Source: Aculops lycopersici (lineage: Eukaryota; Arthropoda; Arachnida; Trombidiformes; Eriophyidae). From it: 64,000 bases of DNA. The notes below the pieces were generated by a model, which was given only the letters and a program-made list of their open reading frames with translations, was not told where the DNA came from and did not search any database. Location of the stretch: assembly GCA_015350385.1 (NCBI GenBank), contig WNKI01000002.1, forward strand, positions 7,143,987 to 7,207,986. The letters run 5' to 3'. Position numbers and translations under genes: made by a program. Position 1 is the first letter of the stretch; each line of letters opens with the position of its first letter. Shown in pieces: positions 60,346 through 64,000 of this stretch.

Positions 60346-61005
60346 AATGAGTTTAGTTGCGCATGCGCTCACACAAGCTTATGTGCTTGGTGAGTTGTGT
60401 GAACGAGAGTGAAAGTGACGCCCAGAAGAAAGTTCTACGGCATTTGCAGCCAGCTTGGCAAATGAGCGCACAGTCTTTTTGTCGGTCCAACTTGACAGAT
60501 GAATGTTTGCTGCTTGCTGAATGAGTAAGTTAGTTTAAAGTAGAATATTCCATCATATATTGTGGGATAGGAAGATAGACAAAAATCAAACAAAAGGGAA
60601 AAAGGGAGACATAAGATTAATTTGCAAAAGAAGTGCTGTGACAAGATTTGCGAAATGAATCAGCCGAATCGCCTTGCCGAATCGGAACTGGTGCATTGTG
60701 TTAGCATAACAACCAACAAGCAGCAAAGAACTCAAACCTCGAGGGGTCAGCAGAAGATGGAGAAGCAAGAGCCAATGGTGAAGATGGCAATGAGCGAAAA
60801 AATTGTCAATAGATTCCTAAATCCAAGAAGCCAATCAAGTTTTGATCATCATCATCATCATAATCATCGTAGAATCACATCGACAGCCCTAAAGGTGAAG
60901 AGGAAGTCGGCAAGATTTATTGTCGCTCACATTAATAATAATCAATATCAATACAACAAGCGTAATAATAATTATATTAATAATAATAATCAAGCCATAA
61001 AAATA

Positions 61006-61516
61006 ATGCAACTCGTGTCCATACTATCCGTTTGCCTCCTTGTAGCGCTACTTCCGGCGCTCCAACTGGCCAACGGCTCCATGTGCCAACATGCTCGCGC
61101 GCTTCTCGAGGCAAGAAGTGTGGTCAATATGAATGGCGTCAGTCTGGCACCAGGTGGCCAGGAAACACCTGAGGTGGGCATGTTTCGGGCGCCGAGCCAG
61201 GAGTGTCCAAAGGCGTCGATGTACAATAGTTTACCTCTAGCGCCAACTATTCAGTCGAGCCAGCAACAGTATATGACGCCTAAATTTGAGCGCCAACAGA
61301 GGGAAATAATGAGAAATTTAAACACAAGCTTCTCGAATCACATGATTCCGATGGCCTCCAGTGACCAAAATGAATCCTCATCGCTAGCAAGCGACTTGAT
61401 AGACGACGAGCTACTCAATGAAATCGTGTCGCCCTCAATGTTGGACGAGGCCTACGAGCGGGCAAAGGAGATTATCGTGAAGCGCCGCAAGCTCGAGACT
61501 GAGATGGTCCGTCAGG
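61006..61516 (+). CDS. Animal haem-peroxidase-type secreted protein, first coding exon
   Basis: From ATG 61006: a signal peptide of about 24 residues (hydrophobic LVSILSVCLLVALLPALQL, cleavage near ANGS), a poorly conserved propeptide, and at the end DELLNEIVSPSMLDEAYERA followed by KEIIVKRRKLETEMVRQG. This pre-catalytic helix (AxxxAKxxIxxRRxxExxLxxxG) is known from the N-terminal part of arthropod peroxidases of the chorion peroxidase/peroxinectin group. The catalytic domain with its haem-binding histidines is not in this exon. It ends CAGG|GTGAGT in phase 1. The frame is open for 128 codons upstream, but that part is Asn/His-rich and would bury the signal peptide, so the start at 61006 is preferred. 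Such enzymes use H2O2 to cross-link extracellular proteins; that role is inferred. Confidence 0.62.
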
Positions 61517-61676
61517 GTGAGTGATATTCCTGCATTATAAATCTAATCTAGTTTGGATTCAGTCTAATCTGATGTGATTCGATTTAATTTGATTCTATCT
61601 GATCAATCATTTCGGTGGTCATCTCGAATAAACTAACTCAATCAATCAAATACCATGCTCACAATATCACCAACAG
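61517..61676 (+). other. Short intron of the peroxidase-type gene
   Basis: Intron of 160 bases with donor GTGAGT, branch-like AACTAAC and acceptor CCAACAG. It contains degenerate ATCTAATCT/TGATT repeats. The phase is 1 on both sides, joining RQ-GMVTDMSKP. Confidence 0.7.
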
Positions 61677-61809
61677 GTATGGTCACCGACATGAGCAAGC
61701 CTACGGCTGTCGCTCGCCACCAGCGTGTCACCACAACCACGTCGCGCGGAAATGAACTTGAGAAGACTCAAGAGGTTTTCGAGGAGATGACTCGCATCTT
61801 GGCCAAGAA
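61677..61809 (+). CDS. Animal haem-peroxidase-type protein, second exon
   Basis: Exon of 133 nt, phase 1 in and phase 2 out (AAGAA|GTAAGT). It encodes GMVTDMSKPTAVARHQRVTT, then SRGNELEKTQEVFEEMTRIL and AKK. This fits the region of arthropod peroxidases between the RRxxE helix and the catalytic domain, where a conserved HQxxxTTSxxxxxLxxxAxxxEExTRxLAxR-like segment lies. The following exon is not visible in the remaining 2.2 kb, so the gene continues past the right edge. Confidence 0.62.
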
Positions 61810-64000
61810 GTAAGTAGGAGATATGTTTGCCAAGCTAACTCTTTTTCAGTTGACTGGCTGACCAACTGAAAACCCAATGAAAGTCGAGCTCGACAACAAG
61901 CAACTGAGATTCTTACCTGTGGGCAAGCGATCCTTGCTCTCGAGGAGATGGAGAGCGAGATGAGACAAGCGGAGGGCGACAATAGGTTGTTGCCATTGTG
62001 TTTGCCTTGAGTTGGGCGAGGGACCTTTTTTGCAGTTGGTCAATTTCCTCTCGCTCCTCTTCATCGCGCTTTGGATTAGCCATTGTGTGCCCAGCGCAAG
62101 CGAGTGAGGATGATACACCAGCGGCAACAAGTGGCCGGCTCGGTGGTCGTCTTTGCTCCGTTTGTGTTGCTGCCAGTGGTTGCTGTTGGTCAAGCGGCGG
62201 TGGTAGGGAAATCGATTGCATCTGCTACGTTGAGAGCCGCTACCATTCAATTGCAGCTCCAGAAGTTTTAGTTTCAATGGGACTCGAGACGAGCAGTGGA
62301 GAGAAGACGCCATGTAGAGAGTCGAGAAAGAGGGAGAGTTAGTGAGATGAGCAAATGCTAGCCGCCGCCGCCACCACCACCACCAACGACGACGCTGCAA
62401 GCTCGTCGTCATTTTCCATTCGACTTGCTCTAGCTGTCAAATTTCCTGATCTATTGCCGGCAAGGTTTCCGGCTAAACTTGCCCCAGACCAGCGTCTAGC
62501 TTTCGGCCGGCAGCAGTTAGCCGGAAGTCTGGGCGAGGATGGTCGATGACGATTCTTGGGTTGCCCGTGAATCGTCCTCACCGTTGTCCTCAGACGCCGG
62601 TGCCGTTGAGTCGGTTGCGTTGGCTCGCCGTAGGTGCGAACCAAAGCAAAGTTTCCGGCCGGGTAGTCGGTCAGGTGATCGGAAGTTGGTTGGTTCATCG
62701 AGCCACAGGTGGTTGAGGGAGAGCCTTGCGCTGTCGTCACCTCGAGGCGAAGGTGGAAGCAACAGGCCAATAGAAGAAGGCGAGCAATTAGAGCCAAACA
62801 CAAAAGCTCATCAGTGTGTCAGTTGACTTGGTTCCTTTCACTGTCTCCGTCGTCGTCGTCAGTCGAGAAAAGAAACTTAGACGCTCGCTGGTGGGTTAGT
62901 GAAAAGTGAGCAGCGCCAACGGTAACTCACCTGTCGACTGCTCAACACAACGCAACGCAACGCAACGCAACGCAACGCAACGCAACGCAACGCAACGCAA
63001 CGCAACGCAACTCATCGAGCTTAATGCTAATGGTCGGCGACGGCGTCACTCTTCTTGTCTTCTCTCCTCTCCTTGTCTCTTCCCGTCGCCATTGAGGCGC
63101 CGGAATGGTGGCAAGAGCTTTGCTCTCTACGTCCAACAACAAGCCGACCGGTCGCTTGCTTGTCCCTCGAGTCCGGCATTGCGACTAATCAGCTGCCGCG
63201 CTGAGACGCCAGTGCATAGTACAGCACAACTCAACTGCTGAAACACCTGCGACTTCCGTTGTGACGTCAGCAAGCTGGCCGGCTGGCGGGCTGGTCGGTC
63301 GGTCCAGTTGGTTGAGTTAGTTTGTTGACCAGCTCAAACTTCAAAGTTGCATGTTGTTGTCAATATTACAATTTGAATGTTGAATGCGAGCGCACAAAAA
63401 ACTCATTCTCTCACTCTCGCCGGCCACCCAATTGATCGGCCAAAAGACACTTGTTGCCCTTTTGGTACATCTAACCGGCTAGCCGGTCAACAGGACCCCT
63501 CGTTTGGCCAGAAAGTTGGGCGATGAAGTTTCAATTGAATAGAAGCTTCAACTTGATTATCGCGCACCACGAGCCGGCCGGCCAGCCAACAGGTTGTCGA
63601 GATCTTGCCCGCTGCTTTCGCTGCTCCTGGCTAGAGACAGAGAGGGGAACTCGGCTGGTTTTTTGGACGCGCGCTAATTATTTTGCACCGCCAACCAAGT
63701 GACTCGCTGGCTCGTCGGGCCGTGGCACGAGTTAAGTTCAGCTTGAACGTTTTCCTCCGACTATAATGATGGCAGTTGCTCACTTTAATTCGTTGCCGCT
63801 GTTACTATTACTAATACTAGCGCCACCACGACCATCAGGCAACCAAATGAGCACATCCAAATGAAAGGCAGGTAGACAGACGGACAGACAAACGAACCGA
63901 CAAAATCACTTACTGAACGACTGGCCAACAGTGCGAGCCGACTGATTGGATAGCGCCATTGAAAACGGACGACCACTTGTTGTCGCAACAGCGCTATTGA
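61810..64000 (+). other. Presumed intron of the peroxidase-type gene to the window edge
   Basis: No further peroxidase exon could be recognised. The stretch contains a perfect ACGCA pentamer array at about 62947-63011. Long frames on the - strand (61846-62412, 62339-62803) are Arg/Ser-rich and probably chance. Confidence 0.5.
62947..63011. repeat. ACGCA pentanucleotide array
   Basis: About 12 perfect tandem copies of ACGCA, bounded by ACACA and ACTCA. It is open in several frames, reading Arg-Asn-Ala-Thr-Gln on the + strand. Confidence 0.95.

Larger units (their letters stand above)
57867..61005. other. Intergenic DNA upstream of the peroxidase-type gene
   Basis: No firmly supported gene. 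It holds a CTGT/TTTG tetranucleotide tract at 59052-59113, a hairpin at 59885-59908, and three consecutive inverted repeats at 60235-60345. A frame from ATG 58629 to 58811 would encode a 60-residue peptide with one hydrophobic segment (HLIVSVLILIALVAL); a GTGAGT donor occurs inside it, so it is unresolved. 60622-61005 is open in frame with the peroxidase start but rich in Asn and His runs, and is treated as leader. Confidence 0.5.

Noticed and set aside
61846..62803. Two long minus-strand frames with Arg/Ser-rich content near the right edge
   Set aside because: They overlap each other in different frames, have no domain or splice support, and lie in presumed peroxidase-type intron.

Overview
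The window is nuclear DNA of an arthropod, most likely a chelicerate and probably a mite. It has spliced genes with GT-AG introns, kilobase-scale introns, AATAAA poly(A) signals, microsatellites and one assembly gap. The best taxonomic clue is the cuticle protein: its chitin-binding Rebers-Riddiford domain ends in a TIKTNE-IGT stretch of the type common in mite and spider cuticle proteins. The species cannot be told from the sequence alone.

Layout. (1) From the left edge to about 26.3 kb on the + strand is the 3' part of a Fasciclin-1 (Fas1) gene. Three coding exons (8173-10478, 17073-17199, 25299-25873) join in phase. They encode the end of FAS1 domain 1, domains 2-4, one transmembrane helix and a short basic cytoplasmic tail; the signal peptide and start lie to the left of what I can identify. 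(2) 26.7-28.5 kb holds two copies (A, B) of an uncharacterised repeat. (3) 28.8-31.3 kb on the - strand is an 836-residue, very glutamine/proline-rich cuticle protein. (4) 31.3-36.6 kb is gene-poor and contains a long GA microsatellite with a 95-N gap. (5) 36.7-37.1 kb on the - strand is a small Tho1/MOS11/SARNP-like protein. (6) 39.0-54.5 kb on the - strand is a beaten-path-like immunoglobulin cell-surface or secreted protein of 706 residues. I assembled it from three phase-compatible exons separated by introns of 4.0 and 9.4 kb. (7) 55.4-57.9 kb holds two more repeat copies (C, D); one flank is shared with the first cluster. (8) From 61.0 kb to the right edge on the + strand are the first two exons of an animal haem-peroxidase-type gene; its catalytic domain would lie outside the window.

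The genes do not form an operon-like unit. Fas1 and the beat-like protein are both families of neuronal adhesion and guidance molecules. The cuticle protein and the peroxidase (a family often linked to cuticle or chorion cross-linking) are secreted extracellular-matrix-type products.

The most unusual signals are in non-coding DNA. The two repeat clusters, about 30 kb apart, have permuted order and mosaic sequence. There are many near-perfect short hairpins, including three in tandem upstream of the peroxidase. The words CAGGTAA and TGACGCAA occur several times more often than expected. In the proteins, the notable points are a Fas1 with a transmembrane anchor, a long linker with a six-arginine run in the beat-like protein, and the extreme length of the cuticle protein. 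All counts were made by eye.
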